The notes under the pieces: generated by a model | The model's input: only the letters and a program-made list of their open reading frames with translations | Database searches by the model: none | Told to the model about the DNA's origin: nothing | Shown here: positions 44,654-56,337 of the stretch, one piece after another | Position numbering within the stretch: position 1 is the stretch's first letter | Layout of the letters: the number at the start of each line of letters is the position of its first letter | Made by a program: the position numbers and the translations under genes | DNA from: Chitiniphilus eburneus | GTDB lineage: Bacteria > Pseudomonadota > Gammaproteobacteria > Burkholderiales > Chitinibacteraceae | NCBI RefSeq assembly: GCF_005048205.1 | Contig: NZ_SUMF01000020.1 | Location: 1 to 64,000, forward strand | Direction of reading: 5' to 3' | Length of the DNA stretch: 64,000 nucleotides

Positions 44654-46066
44654 CTAGCCTTCCTCGACGGAGACGACTGGCGCCCGGGCGTGATCGCCAT
44701 CGCCGGGGCGCAATTGCATGAAGATGCACGCCGCCAGCATCGACAGCACGCCCACGCAGATATAGGTGTCCTGGAATGCGCTCAGCAGCCGTTCCGGCTG
44801 CGGCGCGATGCCATGATCGGAGAAGCCCGCCAGCAACGCGGCGGCGGCGGCCACGCCGAGGCTCATCGACAACTGCATGACCACCGACAGCAGGCTGTTG
44901 CCGCTGCTGGCCGTATCCGGCTCCAGATCGCCCAACGTCAGCGTGTTCATGGCCGTGAACTGCAAGGAGTTGATCACGCCGAACACCGCCAGTTGCAGTA
45001 ATAGCATCCAGTGGGGGGTCTCGCGATCGACGAGGGCGAAGCTGGCGATCATCATGCCCAGCAGCAAGGTGTTGCCCACCAGCACTCGGCGGTAGCCCTG
45101 GCGGCGGATCAATGGTTCCACCAGTGTCTTGGAAACCATTGCGCCCAACACCGTGGGAATCATGAACATCCCGGCCTGGGTGGGTGGAAAGCCCAGCCCG
45201 ATCTGGAGGAACAGCGGGGTCAGGAACGGGATGGCGCCGCTGCCCAGCCGGGCAAACAGGTTGCCCAGTACGCCGATGGCGTAAGTATGGATATGGAACA
45301 GTCGCAGGCTGAACAGCGGCAGCGCCGAGCGCGCGGCGTGCAGCCAGTAGCCCGCCATCGCGGCCAGTCCGGCGAAGAGCAGGACCAGCGAGGTGGCCAA
45401 TGGCAGCGCATGCTCGCCCATGCCCTGCAACGACACCGATACCAGCACCATCCCGGTGCCGAACAGCGCGAATCCCACCCAGTCGAACCGCGTTTCGCCG
45501 CCCAGCAATTCGGGCATGTAGCGCGAGGTCACGAAGCAGCCGACGACCCCTACCGGGATGTTGATCAGGAACACCCAGTGCCAGGTGGCCACTTCCACCA
45601 GCCAGCCGCCCAGTGTCGGGCCCACCAGCGGCCCGATCAGGCCGGGAATGGTGACGAACGACAGGACACGCAGCAGTTGCTCCTTGGGAAAGACCTTGAG
45701 GACGGCCAGCCGCCCCACCGGTAGCAGCAGCGCACCGCCCATGCCCTGAACCACGCGCGATGCCACCAACTGCGTCAGGCTGCTCGACAGGGCACACAGC
45801 AACGAACCCAGGCTGAACAGCACGATGGCGCTCATGAAGACCTTGCGCGTGCCGAAACGGTCGGCCAGCCAGCCCGAGGCGGGAATCAGCAACGCGACCG
45901 TCAGCATATAGGCCACCACCACCGACTGCATGCGCAGCGGGCTTTCGTTCAGGCCGCGCGCCATGGCGGGCAAGGCCGTGTTGAGAATGGTGGAGTCGAG
46001 CGTCTGCATGAAAAAGCCGATGGCGACGAGCCAGGGCAGCAAGCGGCGGGTAGTCTGATCGATCAC
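44654..46066 (-). CDS. MFS drug transporter, DHA2 (14-TM) family
   Basis: A 470-residue membrane protein. I use the GTG at 46066 (MIDQTTRRLLPWLVAIGFF); the frame stays open upstream but runs into the divergent gene. Fourteen hydrophobic segments are visible. Motif A-like SGWLADRFGTRKVF, motif C-type GPTLGGWLV and VFLINIPVGVVG are typical of the EmrB/QacA (DHA2) subfamily of proton-driven exporters. No TolC or membrane-fusion partner is adjacent. Substrate unknown. Confidence 0.9.
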   Translation of the reverse strand: MIDQTTRRLLPWLVAIGFFMQTLDSTILNTALPAMARGLNESPLRMQSVVVAYMLTVALLIPASGWLADRFGTRKVFMSAIVLFSLGSLLCALSSSLTQLVASRVVQGMGGALLLPVGRLAVLKVFPKEQLLRVLSFVTIPGLIGPLVGPTLGGWLVEVATWHWVFLINIPVGVVGCFVTSRYMPELLGGETRFDWVGFALFGTGMVLVSVSLQGMGEHALPLATSLVLLFAGLAAMAGYWLHAARSALPLFSLRLFHIHTYAIGVLGNLFARLGSGAIPFLTPLFLQIGLGFPPTQAGMFMIPTVLGAMVSKTLVEPLIRRQGYRRVLVGNTLLLGMMIASFALVDRETPHWMLLLQLAVFGVINSLQFTAMNTLTLGDLEPDTASSGNSLLSVVMQLSMSLGVAAAAALLAGFSDHGIAPQPERLLSAFQDTYICVGVLSMLAACIFMQLRPGDGDHARAPVVSVEEG

Positions 46067-46186
46067 GGTAGCCTCGCGAAAGCGGCGGATGCCGACATTG
46101 TAGTGCGGCACTCCGGCAGGCGAATCCTTTACAATTGCGCGTTTGCAGGGCGCAGCCGCGCCCTGTGCGTTTTTTGGGAGAACTGG

Positions 46187-47143
46187 ATGTCCACGATGAA
46201 CCTTGCGCTGCTGGGCGCCGACACTGCGCTGGGCACGGCCCTGCTCGATGTGATTTCGGATAGCCCCTTGCGCCTGCCGATGCTGTTCCCGCTCACGCCG
46301 GGCGACGAACCGGGCATGGTGGAGTTCCGTGGCGACGATTACCCGGAGCTGGAAGTCGCCGATTTCGACTGGTCGCAGGCGCCAGTGCTGGTGAACTGTC
46401 TGCCCGACGCGCGGGAAGCGATGGATGCCGCCGCCAGCGCGGGCCTGATCGTGATCGACCTGACCGGCAGCCAGGCCCCGGGCGGCAAGCTGGCGCGCGG
46501 GCAGGTCCTCTCGTTGCCCGACCCGTTCTCGCAGCAACTGGCCAGCGTCGTCGCGCCACTGGCGGAACTGGGGCAACTGCTGTCCGTCAGTGCCACCGGC
46601 ATGCTCTCGGTGTCCACCGAAGGCCAGGCTGGCGTGGACGTGCTGTCCGGGCAGACGCGTGCGTTGTTCGCCCAGACCGAGCACGAAACCGCCGTCTACC
46701 CCAAACGCATCGCCTACAACCTGCTCGGCGGCTTCGGCGAGCCGGACGAGGCCGGCAACACACCGGAAGAGAAGGCGGCATTGACCTTGCTGCGCCGCCT
46801 GGTCCCCGAGGATTGCCCCGTGGACGTCACCTGCGTGCGGACGCCGCATTTCTTCGGGCATGGTGCCTCGGTGTCGCTGCATTTCGCGGCGCCGGTCGCG
46901 CTCGATGCGGTTGCTGAGGCGCTCAAATCGGCCGAGCGCGTGTTCCTGTTGCAGGTGCCCGGTACCGCCGGCATGGCCGCCAGCCAGGATGCAGTAGGGG
47001 CCGACAAGGTCTGGGTGAGCCGGTTGCGCGCTTCGGCGGATGGACGCAGCGTCACGTTGTGGAGCGTTGCGGACAACACGCGCTTGCCGGCACTGGCAGT
47101 GCTGCAATTGCTGACGCTGATCGCCGCGCGCCAGGGCGCCTGA
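46187..47143 (+). CDS. Aspartate-semialdehyde-dehydrogenase-like Usg protein
   Basis: A 318-residue protein with the fold of aspartate-semialdehyde dehydrogenase: Rossmann start [20 protein letters not shown] and dimerisation-domain pieces ([34 protein letters not shown]). The catalytic Cys segment of true Asd (usually PNC) reads [11 protein letters not shown] here, so the active-site Cys is missing. This matches the Usg-1 paralogue type, whose role is not established. Start at ATG 46187 (GGGAG upstream). Confidence 0.8.
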   Translation: MSTMNLALLGADTALGTALLDVISDSPLRLPMLFPLTPGDEPGMVEFRGDDYPELEVADFDWSQAPVLVNCLPDAREAMDAAASAGLIVIDLTGSQAPGGKLARGQVLSLPDPFSQQLASVVAPLAELGQLLSVSATGMLSVSTEGQAGVDVLSGQTRALFAQTEHETAVYPKRIAYNLLGGFGEPDEAGNTPEEKAALTLLRRLVPEDCPVDVTCVRTPHFFGHGASVSLHFAAPVALDAVAEALKSAERVFLLQVPGTAGMAASQDAVGADKVWVSRLRASADGRSVTLWSVADNTRLPALAVLQLLTLIAARQGA

Positions 47144-47222
47144 GCCGCTTCGCGTTACACGCGTTCTCATGCTGGTGCCCCTCGGGGCGCCGCGTTTCGC
47201 TTCAACCGTTCACAGGTTTCGC

Positions 47223-49538
<2,316 letters not shown>

Positions 49539-49590
49539 ACGCGCGAAAAAGCGATGGGGACGGGCTGCCGGGGCGTTTGTGCCGGGGTGG

Positions 49591-49902
49591 TCAGTGCAGC
49601 AATTCGATGGCGGTGAGCGCGCCGCCCTCGAATACCAGCACCGCATCGAACTGGCCGGGGGAACGTTGATAGTGCCAGCGGTGCATCACGCGTTCGCCAC
49701 TTTGATAGCGGGTGCCATTTCGCTTGTAGGACATGATCGGTGCGGTGCGCACAGTGGTACTGGCAGGTGTGCCGCATTTGGCGGCAACCTGTTCTTCGCT
49801 CATGCCCTCGGTGATCAGCGAATTGCCGCAACGCAGGGTATCGCTGGCGACAGCTTCCAGGGACAGCATGAGCAGGCTCAGGGTCAACACGGCGCGCAGC
49901 AT
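49591..49902 (-). CDS. DUF2845 periplasmic protein
   Basis: A 103-residue precursor. Signal peptide MLRAVLTLSLLMLSLEAVAS, then LRCGNSLITEGMSEEQVAAK with CGTPAS, the DUF2845 pattern (two Cys and a GMSxxxVxxxCGxP motif shared with SmpA/BamE-like folds). The last part (VMHRWHYQRSPGQFDAVLVFEGG) is the usual beta hairpin. Function unknown. Lies convergent with tex. Confidence 0.8.
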   Translation of the reverse strand: MLRAVLTLSLLMLSLEAVASDTLRCGNSLITEGMSEEQVAAKCGTPASTTVRTAPIMSYKRNGTRYQSGERVMHRWHYQRSPGQFDAVLVFEGGALTAIELLH

Positions 49903-50040
49903 GGGTGATTTACCGGAAACGGGAATATCGCCATGGTAGGCGGTGGGATACATGACTGGGTGTTCCGGTATTGCTGTTTGGCCCGTTCGCCGATCCAGGC
50001 CCGCCGTCTGCCTGGCAGGGCCCGGGTCGCCATGGCGGGC

Positions 50041-51240
50041 TCAGTGGACGTACATGTAGTCGCGGGTCAGTGGCAACGGATATCCCGGACGTGCGCCGCC
50101 GCGCTTGATCCCCAGTACCTGATGCAGCGCCACCCATTCGTGCGTAAAGGCGTGGGCGCAGCCTGCAAGGTAGATGCGCCAGATCCGGTAACGCTCCTCG
50201 CCGGCCAGTGTGCGGATACTGTCGCCCGCCGCTTCGAAGCGCGCGGCCCAGTGTTGCAGGGTGAGCGCATAGTGATGGCGCAGGTTTTCCACATCCGCCG
50301 CTTCCAGCCCGGCCGCGCTCATGGTCTGGAGCACCAGGCTGATATGCGGCAACTCCCCGTGTGGGAACACGTAGCGATCGATGAAATCGCCACCACCCCA
50401 GGGCGATGACCGCGACCAGGGGTCGGTGCTGGTGATGCCGTGATTCATCACCACGCCGCCATCCTCGAGATGCTCGTCGATACAACGGAAATAGGTTTCC
50501 AGATTGGCCAGGCCGACATGCTCGAACATGCCGACGCTGGTGATGCGATCGAATTTCCCGCTGACGTCGCGATAATCCAGTAACCGGACTTCGCAGCGAT
50601 CGGCCAGGCCTTCGCGCTGGATGCGCTCGCGCGCGAACTCGTACTGGTTCTCGGAGAGTGTCACGCCCAGCACCTTCGCGCCGTAGTGACTGGCGGCGCG
50701 GATCGCCAGCGCACCCCAGCCGCAGCCGATGTCGAGTAAGGTCTGTCCCGGCTGGAGGCGGATCTTGGTCAGGATGTGGTCGATCTTCTGGCGTTGAGCC
50801 GCTTCCAGCGTATCGTCCCGCGTGTGGAAATAGGCGCAGGAATACACCATCTGCGGGTCCAGCCACTGGGCATAGAAGGCGTTCGATACATCGTAGTGAT
50901 ACTGGATGGCCGAACGGTCCAGTTCGCGGCTATGCGAGCTGGATTCGGCGTTGTCATTGCGTTCGGCCTGGCCGGAATGGCATGCCAGTTGTGTCGCCAC
51001 GTCGATCAGGTCGAGCAGCTTGCCTTCCAGATCGATATGCCCTTCGACATAGGCTTGTCCCAGGCTGTCGAGCGAAGCCCGCGCCACGTGACGCAACCCT
51101 TTGAGCGATTTGACGCGAATGACGACGGGCGGCTCGGGCGCGAGGTCCACGGCGTGGCCGTTCCAGAGCTGGATGCGCACCGGAATGGCATGAAGCTGCA
51201 TCCGGCTCATGAAGTCGTCGATCAGTGCTTGCCAGAACAT
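50041..51240 (-). CDS. cfa: Cyclopropane-fatty-acyl-phospholipid synthase
   Basis: A 399-residue enzyme starting at ATG 51240 with AGGAGGG upstream. SAM-binding motif LLDIGCGWGALAI at about 180. The family segments AIQYHYDVSNAFYAQWLD, MVYSCAYF, ITSVGMFEHVG and HGITSTDPW follow. It adds a methylene group from SAM to unsaturated phospholipid chains, which protects membranes in stationary phase or acid. The length fits Cfa with its N-terminal lipid-binding domain. Divergent from the NlpC/P60 gene across a 390-bp gap. Confidence 0.95.
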   Translation of the reverse strand: MFWQALIDDFMSRMQLHAIPVRIQLWNGHAVDLAPEPPVVIRVKSLKGLRHVARASLDSLGQAYVEGHIDLEGKLLDLIDVATQLACHSGQAERNDNAESSSHSRELDRSAIQYHYDVSNAFYAQWLDPQMVYSCAYFHTRDDTLEAAQRQKIDHILTKIRLQPGQTLLDIGCGWGALAIRAASHYGAKVLGVTLSENQYEFARERIQREGLADRCEVRLLDYRDVSGKFDRITSVGMFEHVGLANLETYFRCIDEHLEDGGVVMNHGITSTDPWSRSSPWGGGDFIDRYVFPHGELPHISLVLQTMSAAGLEAADVENLRHHYALTLQHWAARFEAAGDSIRTLAGEERYRIWRIYLAGCAHAFTHEWVALHQVLGIKRGGARPGYPLPLTRDYMYVH

Positions 51241-51633
51241 TGATACCCTCCTGATAACATGTACCGAGGATGGCGAACGGTTCGCGGCGGGAAAACACGA
51301 TTCGGGAACCGTCGTCGGCGATGAGGTCCCGTCCAGGCGCAGCACCCCGGGGTAGGGCGAGCGCACGACTGGAGGCAGGCCGGGGTGGCCTGGCAGTCAA
51401 TGCTGGACGCATATATCGCCGTCTGAGCATAAACGATTATTCAAGTAATGCTGCCCAACGACGATAACCACTGAACCGGTGCTTACCATGATGGTGGCTC
51501 CGGCGTGGGACTCCCGACATGAATGATGCACCGCAAGAGCAAGAAAGAAAATGTGTCGGGCATTGCACCCCTTGCGCAATGGGGCGGGAACGTTTTTCCG
51601 GCCCGCGGCGTCCGGTATCATCGGCAGGCCTTG
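51241..51633. other. Divergent intergenic region, no gene seen
   Basis: About 390 bp between cfa and the NlpC/P60 gene. Promoters for both must lie here, but I found no convincing consensus pair and no small gene with a good start. Confidence 0.4.
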
Positions 51634-52167
51634 ATGACGGGGAAGTCCGTGCACACGAAACTGAAATCATCGCTGTTGATGGCTGCGATACTGCTGGCGG
51701 CCTGTGGTACCGCGCCGCAGAAAACGGCCAGACCCGCCCGCCCACCGGCGCCCACGCCGATCGGGCAGATCGTCGTCGATTCCACCCAGCGGCAGGAGGT
51801 CCTGATGTATGCCCTGGGGTTACTGGACGTGGGTTATCAGTTTGGCGGGAACAATCCGGAAGCCGGGCTCGATTGCAGCGGCATGGTCAGCTTCATCTAC
51901 CGGAACGCAGCCGGCGTGGCCTTGCCGCATAACGCGGCGCAGATCGCGCAGATGGCGCGGCCGGTGGAGCGCAACGTGTTACAGGCGGGCGATCTGGTTT
52001 TCTTCAATACGCTGGGCCGATCGTTCTCGCACGTCGGCGTTTATATCGGCGACGGCAAGTTCATCCACGCGCCGTCGAGCGGCGGCAAGATTCGCGTGGA
52101 TTCGCTGGACAAAGCCTATTTCGCCCAACGCTTCGAGGGTGGGCGCAGCCTGTTCGCCGCGCGTTGA
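51634..52167 (+). CDS. NlpC/P60 lipoprotein, cell-wall endopeptidase
   Basis: A 177-residue lipoprotein precursor. The lipobox is LLAAC in MAAILLAACGT. The start may be ATG 51634 or GTG 51649, both in frame and both before the signal. After a Pro-rich linker, the NlpC/P60 domain has the catalytic Cys in LDCSGMVSFIYR, the His in FSHVGVYIGDG and a further His in FIHAPSSGG. Enzymes of this type cut peptide cross-links in peptidoglycan (Spr/MepS-like). Outer-membrane location expected. Close in size to Spr. Confidence 0.9.
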   Translation: MTGKSVHTKLKSSLLMAAILLAACGTAPQKTARPARPPAPTPIGQIVVDSTQRQEVLMYALGLLDVGYQFGGNNPEAGLDCSGMVSFIYRNAAGVALPHNAAQIAQMARPVERNVLQAGDLVFFNTLGRSFSHVGVYIGDGKFIHAPSSGGKIRVDSLDKAYFAQRFEGGRSLFAAR

Positions 52168-52226
52168 GCGGCGTGATGCCGAGTGAATGGGGAAAAGCGG
52201 GCGGCAGACAGGCGACGAAGGCCCGA

Positions 52227-52703
52227 TCAGGCCTTGTCGAATGGCTGGCCGCCGATCGTGCTGCGCACGCGGCCATCCTCGCCATAGAGCTGCGGTGTTT
52301 CGCGCAACTGCGAAAGCTCGTTGAACAAGCGGTCGTTCAGATGCTTGCGGCTATCGATCAACTGGCCGTTGCTGGTATTGCGCGCTTTGGCCACCAGGCT
52401 GAGGTCGCGGATGCGGTGCCACTGCTCGCCAAGTCCGGCATCGAAGCGCATCAGCGCTTCGTCCAGCACATGGGCGGGGCTGAGCGGCATGCCGGAGAAC
52501 TGTGCAAAGGCGCGGAAAGCCTGGAATTGCTGGTCGAGCTGATTGCTGGTGGCGAGCTTGTCGGCGGTCAGCGGCGGCAGCAGGTCTATCCTGGAGTGGA
52601 CGAGAATTTCCTCTTCTTGCGCCAGCAGTTCATTGAAGTGTGCCAGCGTGGCTTCCAGTTGGATCAGCAACGCTGACAATTGCGCATGGCCCGCTTCACT
52701 CAC
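52227..52703 (-). CDS. flgN: FlgN, flagellar export chaperone
   Basis: A 158-residue, almost fully helical protein with the FlgN pattern: an N-terminal LIQLEATLAHFNELLAQEEE and a C-terminal helix with NGQLIDSRKHLNDRL. It escorts the hook-filament junction proteins FlgK and FlgL to export. Its start overlaps the end of flgM by 8 bp, the standard flgM-flgN arrangement, so it is read from the same sigma-28 promoter. Confidence 0.9.
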   Translation of the reverse strand: MSEAGHAQLSALLIQLEATLAHFNELLAQEEEILVHSRIDLLPPLTADKLATSNQLDQQFQAFRAFAQFSGMPLSPAHVLDEALMRFDAGLGEQWHRIRDLSLVAKARNTSNGQLIDSRKHLNDRLFNELSQLRETPQLYGEDGRVRSTIGGQPFDKA

Positions 52704-52980
52704 TCAATAATTCCTTCACGCTGTTGAGCAGCTTGTCGGCAATGGCGTCGGGGCGGACGGAGAATCGTCCTTCGGCGATGGCCTGGCGCAGGCTGGCCAC
52801 GCGGGCGCTGTCGAACGTGCTGCCGGTTTCGTCGCCCTGGCTGATCTGCGCGGCAACCGGATTGAGGGTCACGCTGTCCTGAACCGCGTTTCCGGCAGGC
52901 TTGCTCGCCTCCTCGACGGGGCGACCGCCGGTACGAGGGGGTTGGGTCAGCGTGTTCTTGCCAGTGTTGTCGATTTTCAT
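52696..52980 (-). CDS. flgM: FlgM, anti-sigma-28 factor
   Basis: A 94-residue protein. N-terminus MKIDNTGKN and Pro-rich disordered half, then the sigma-binding C-terminal half (VASLRQAIAEGRFSVRPDAI, ADKLLNSVKELL), the FlgM signature. It holds FliA inactive until the hook is finished, then is exported. A near-consensus sigma-28 promoter stands upstream, giving feedback control. Confidence 0.92.
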   Translation of the reverse strand: MKIDNTGKNTLTQPPRTGGRPVEEASKPAGNAVQDSVTLNPVAAQISQGDETGSTFDSARVASLRQAIAEGRFSVRPDAIADKLLNSVKELLSE

Positions 52981-53036
52981 GACGGTGTACCTCGTCGCGC
53001 CTCTGCGCGGGCGTGCAGTTCAGGATTATGCCTTCA

Positions 53037-53063
53037 CTATCGACAACGATTCCGAAAACTTTA
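53037..53063 (-). promoter_or_regulatory. Sigma-28 (FliA) promoter of flgM-flgN
   Basis: On the minus strand TAAAGTTT, 11 bp, GTCGATAG, against the consensus TAAAGTTT-N11-GCCGATAA: 14 of 16 positions and the spacing agree. It lies about 57 bp before the flgM start. Confidence 0.85.
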
Positions 53064-53179
53064 GAGAATCATTGATCTATAAGTTAAGCCTAATGCGAGG
53101 ACAACGCCGTATTGTTCGAGGCTGCGTTTCGCTATGCTACGACACATCAAAGCAACCGACGCAGTCGAGAGGAGAAACC

Positions 53180-53605
53180 ATGCAAATCGTCAAAACCCGC
53201 TTCGGCGAAGTCGAAGTCGATCCGAACACCGTTCTTACCTTCCCGCTGGGCCTGCCGGGGTTCGAACCGTGCACGCGCTTCAAGCTGCTGCATGAAGACA
53301 AGCCCCAGCCCAAGATTCTGTGGCTGCAATCGCTGGATGAGCCGGCGCTTGCGTTCAGCGTCGTGACCAGCGAACTGCTGGGCGTCAATTACCAGATCCA
53401 GCTTTCGGACGAAGAGTGCGAGTTGCTGCAACTGGAAGAGCCCGATGACGTCACGCTGCTGCTGGTGCTGGCCCGGCCGCCGGAGGAAGGCGATCGCCCG
53501 ATCAGCGCCAATACCCAGGCGCCGCTGATCATCAATTCCAAGAGTCGCCTGGGCCTGCAAAAGACCGGGCTGCAAGCGGATATCGTATTCCGCAACGCGA
53601 TCTGA
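53180..53605 (+). CDS. fliW: FliW, flagellar assembly factor
   Basis: A 141-residue protein starting at ATG 53180 behind AGAGGAG. Family segments FGEVEVDPNTVLTFPLGLPGFE, shown partly as LTFPLGLPGFE, then FSVVTSELLGVNYQIQLS and the closing APLIINSKSRLGLQ. FliW binds flagellin and, when free, the RNA-binding regulator CsrA, linking filament assembly to flagellin translation. Divergent from flgM. Confidence 0.93.
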   Translation: MQIVKTRFGEVEVDPNTVLTFPLGLPGFEPCTRFKLLHEDKPQPKILWLQSLDEPALAFSVVTSELLGVNYQIQLSDEECELLQLEEPDDVTLLLVLARPPEEGDRPISANTQAPLIINSKSRLGLQKTGLQADIVFRNAI

Positions 53606-53853
53606 CCCGTCCCAGGGCCGGCATCGCGTGCTGAGGCCCTGGAAAGCGGGAAAGCGGACATCCTTCGGTTGCTGGTGGGTATGCGGCGTACACCGGGTGA
53701 CCGAAGGGCGCCGGGATGGCTTTGTCCGCCATGCGGGCCCCAGGCGGCTGCCGGTATTGGGCCCCCTGGGTGCTTGCTGTATGATTGCCTGATTTTTCGC
53801 CATGCCCAGGGGGGTAAGGCGGCCTTGCTCCCGCAGGGCGGGGAAAGAGAAGC

Positions 53854-54822
53854 ATGAAGACCACATTCCTGGATTTCGAGCAGCCCATCGCGGAGCTCGA
53901 GAACAAAATCGAAGAACTGCGCTTTGTCCAAGACGATTCCGCCGTCGATATCTCGGCGGAAATCGGCCATCTGGAAAAGAAAAGCCAGGAACTCACCAAG
54001 ACCATCTACGGCAAACTGACCGCCACGCAGATTTCGCAAGTGGCCCGCCATCCGCAGCGGCCTTATACCCTGGATTACATCAAGGCGCTGTGCACCGATT
54101 TCGAGGAACTGCACGGTGATCGCACCTATGCCGACGATGCTGCCATCGTCGGTGGCCTGGCCCGTTTCAATGGCCAGAGCGTGATGGTCATCGGGCACCA
54201 GAAGGGGCGCGATACCAAGGATCGCCAGTACCGTAATTTCGGCATGCCGCGTCCCGAAGGCTATCGCAAGGCACTTCGCCTGATGAAGCTGGCGGAAAAA
54301 TTCGCGCTGCCTGTGCTCACCTTTGTTGATACCCCTGGCGCCTATCCCGGGATTGGTGCGGAGGAACGCGGGCAGTCGGAAGCCATCGGTCGCAACCTGT
54401 TCGAGATGGCCAAGCTGCGCGTCCCCGTCATCACCACCGTGATCGGCGAAGGTGGCTCCGGCGGCGCGCTGGCGATTGCCGTTGGCGACATCGTGATGAT
54501 GTTGCAATACTCCACCTATTCGGTGATCTCGCCCGAGGGGTGTGCTTCCATCCTGTGGAAGACGGCCGAGAAAGCGACCGAGGCGGCCGAGGCGATGGGC
54601 ATCACCGCTGGCCGGCTGAAGACGCTGGGCCTGATCGACAAGGTGGTCAACGAACCGCTGGGTGGCGCGCATCGCAACTACCCGCAGATGATGGCTTCGA
54701 TGAAGAAGGCCATTGCCGATGCCCTGAAGGGCTTGCAGGAAAAATCGGTCGATGAGTTGCTGGACGCCCGTTTCGAGCGCCTGATGGGCTATGGCAAGTT
54801 CAAGGAAGTCAACGTCGCCTGA
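53854..54822 (+). CDS. accA: Acetyl-CoA carboxylase, carboxyltransferase alpha subunit
   Basis: A 322-residue protein of normal AccA length. N-terminus [20 protein letters not shown], then the biotin-carboxyl-transfer core [40 protein letters not shown] (start given), [20 protein letters not shown] and [15 protein letters not shown] with the oxyanion glycines. With AccD it makes malonyl-CoA for fatty acid synthesis. Its 3' end overlaps tilS, so the two are translationally linked. Confidence 0.97.
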   Translation: MKTTFLDFEQPIAELENKIEELRFVQDDSAVDISAEIGHLEKKSQELTKTIYGKLTATQISQVARHPQRPYTLDYIKALCTDFEELHGDRTYADDAAIVGGLARFNGQSVMVIGHQKGRDTKDRQYRNFGMPRPEGYRKALRLMKLAEKFALPVLTFVDTPGAYPGIGAEERGQSEAIGRNLFEMAKLRVPVITTVIGEGGSGGALAIAVGDIVMMLQYSTYSVISPEGCASILWKTAEKATEAAEAMGITAGRLKTLGLIDKVVNEPLGGAHRNYPQMMASMKKAIADALKGLQEKSVDELLDARFERLMGYGKFKEVNVA

Positions 54823-56122
54823 TCTGGCGCAACAGGTGGCGGCCGAACTGGCGCGCCACCTTGCCCCGGCGGCCCGACGTCTCTGCGTCGGGTTGTCCGG
54901 CGGCCTCGATTCCGTGGTGTTGCTGGATATTCTGGCAACGCTACGTTCCCGGCTCGGATTCCACCTCACCGCGCTGCACGTCCATCATGGTCTTTCGCCC
55001 AATGCGGATGCATGGGCACGGCATGCCGCGGCGGTTGCCGATCGCCTTGGCGTGCCGTGCACGGTAGAGCGGGTGCGGGTGGTCGATATCGCCGCGCTGG
55101 GGGTCGAGGCGGCGGCCCGTGCCGCCCGCTATGCCGTCTTCGAGCGCTGTGCCGCCGATGCACTCTGCCTGGCGCACCATCGCGACGATCAGGCCGAGAC
55201 CCTGCTGTTCAACCTGTTGCGTGGCGCGGGGCCCGCCGGCCTGGCGGCGATGCCGGCATCGCGGCCGCTGGGGGATTTGCAGTTGCTTCGCCCCTTGCTG
55301 GACGTACCGCGCGACGCATTGCTCAGCCATGCGCGCGCCCGGGCGCTGGACTGGGTGGAAGACGAAAGCAATGCCGATCCACGCTATGACCGCAACTTTC
55401 TCCGGCATCAGGTGATGCCATTGCTGCGGGAGCGTTTTCCAGGCTGCGATGCGGCGCTGGCGCGCACCGCCGGCCATGCCGCGGAGGCAGCACAGTTGCT
55501 GATCGCCCAGGCGGAGCAGGATTTGCCCCAGTGCCTGAACGGTAGTGGCGGCTTTTCACTCGCCCAGGCGGCTCCGCTTGGGGTCCCCAGGGGGCGCCAC
55601 GCGTTGCGGCACTGGTTGCGGTCCCAAGGCATCGTGCCCGACGAGCGCGCCTTCGAGGAGCTGTGGCGTCAGGGGGATGCGGCGCCGGACGCGATGCCGC
55701 TCTGGCGCTGGCGCGGCCAGCGCCTGCGCTGTTATCGCCGGACCTGGTATCCGGTGCATCCCCGGGCTGCCGGGCCAACCACGCCTGTTTCCTGGCTGGA
55801 GGGGGCTGCGCAACCCGTGGCGTCCTGGGGTGGTGTGCTGGAATGGCTACCCATGCCGGGTGGGCTGGATGGCGCCAGGCTCGCGGGGGGGCAGTTGAGC
55901 CTGCGGCGGCGGCAGGGCGGGGAGGGCCTGTGCGTTCACCCCGGTCACGGCACGCGCCCGTTGAAGTCGCTGTATCAGGAAGCATCCATCGCCCCCTGGC
56001 TGCGCGAGGCCCTGCCATTGCTCTATCTGGACGACGTTCTGATCGCCGTGCCGGGCCTGGGGGTTGCCACGGAATATCGCACCGCCAGCGGTTGGCAACC
56101 GGTGTGGCGCGCTTTGCCCTGA
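54791..56122 (+). CDS. tilS: tRNA(Ile)-lysidine synthase TilS
   Basis: A 443-residue protein. PP-loop ATP-binding motif [18 protein letters not shown] near residue 30 (SGGLDS). Then [20 protein letters not shown], the substrate region [15 protein letters not shown] with [16 protein letters not shown], and the C-terminal TilS domains ([10 protein letters not shown]). It converts C34 of the CAT-anticodon tRNA-Ile to lysidine so that it reads AUA. The annotated ATG overlaps accA by 32 bp; a GTG at 54836 is an alternative start just after the accA stop. Confidence 0.95.
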   Translation: MASSRKSTSPDLAQQVAAELARHLAPAARRLCVGLSGGLDSVVLLDILATLRSRLGFHLTALHVHHGLSPNADAWARHAAAVADRLGVPCTVERVRVVDIAALGVEAAARAARYAVFERCAADALCLAHHRDDQAETLLFNLLRGAGPAGLAAMPASRPLGDLQLLRPLLDVPRDALLSHARARALDWVEDESNADPRYDRNFLRHQVMPLLRERFPGCDAALARTAGHAAEAAQLLIAQAEQDLPQCLNGSGGFSLAQAAPLGVPRGRHALRHWLRSQGIVPDERAFEELWRQGDAAPDAMPLWRWRGQRLRCYRRTWYPVHPRAAGPTTPVSWLEGAAQPVASWGGVLEWLPMPGGLDGARLAGGQLSLRRRQGGEGLCVHPGHGTRPLKSLYQEASIAPWLREALPLLYLDDVLIAVPGLGVATEYRTASGWQPVWRALP

Positions 56123-56272
56123 AAACGCCGCCGATCATCGGCTGAACGATAGGCTCTGCTGCACTGCAATGGTGCTTGCAGGTGCCGTTTTTGCTCATCG
56201 GCTGCGATGGCGTGCCAGCCGGTTTTCTCCCTTCGTCGGTTTCATTCATGACTTTTGCCGAAGTTGATCGCA

Positions 56273-56292
56273 TCATGAAACCGCTTTCATGA
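56273..56292. promoter_or_regulatory. Perfect inverted repeat upstream of the GH16 gene
   Basis: TCATGAAA, CCGC, TTTCATGA: an 8-bp perfect palindrome with a 4-bp centre, ending 45 bp before the start codon. A half site (TTTCATTCATGA) lies at about 56240-56251. A likely transcription-factor site controlling the glucanase. Confidence 0.5.
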
Positions 56293-56337
56293 CAGGCAGT
56301 CGCAAGCTGCCAAACGACGCGGAGAGGATGGAACCCC

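Noticed and set aside
44654-47170. The MFS frame read as an 838-residue protein
   Set aside because: The upstream part is antisense to the Usg-like gene. The transporter begins at 46066 with the usual short N-terminus.
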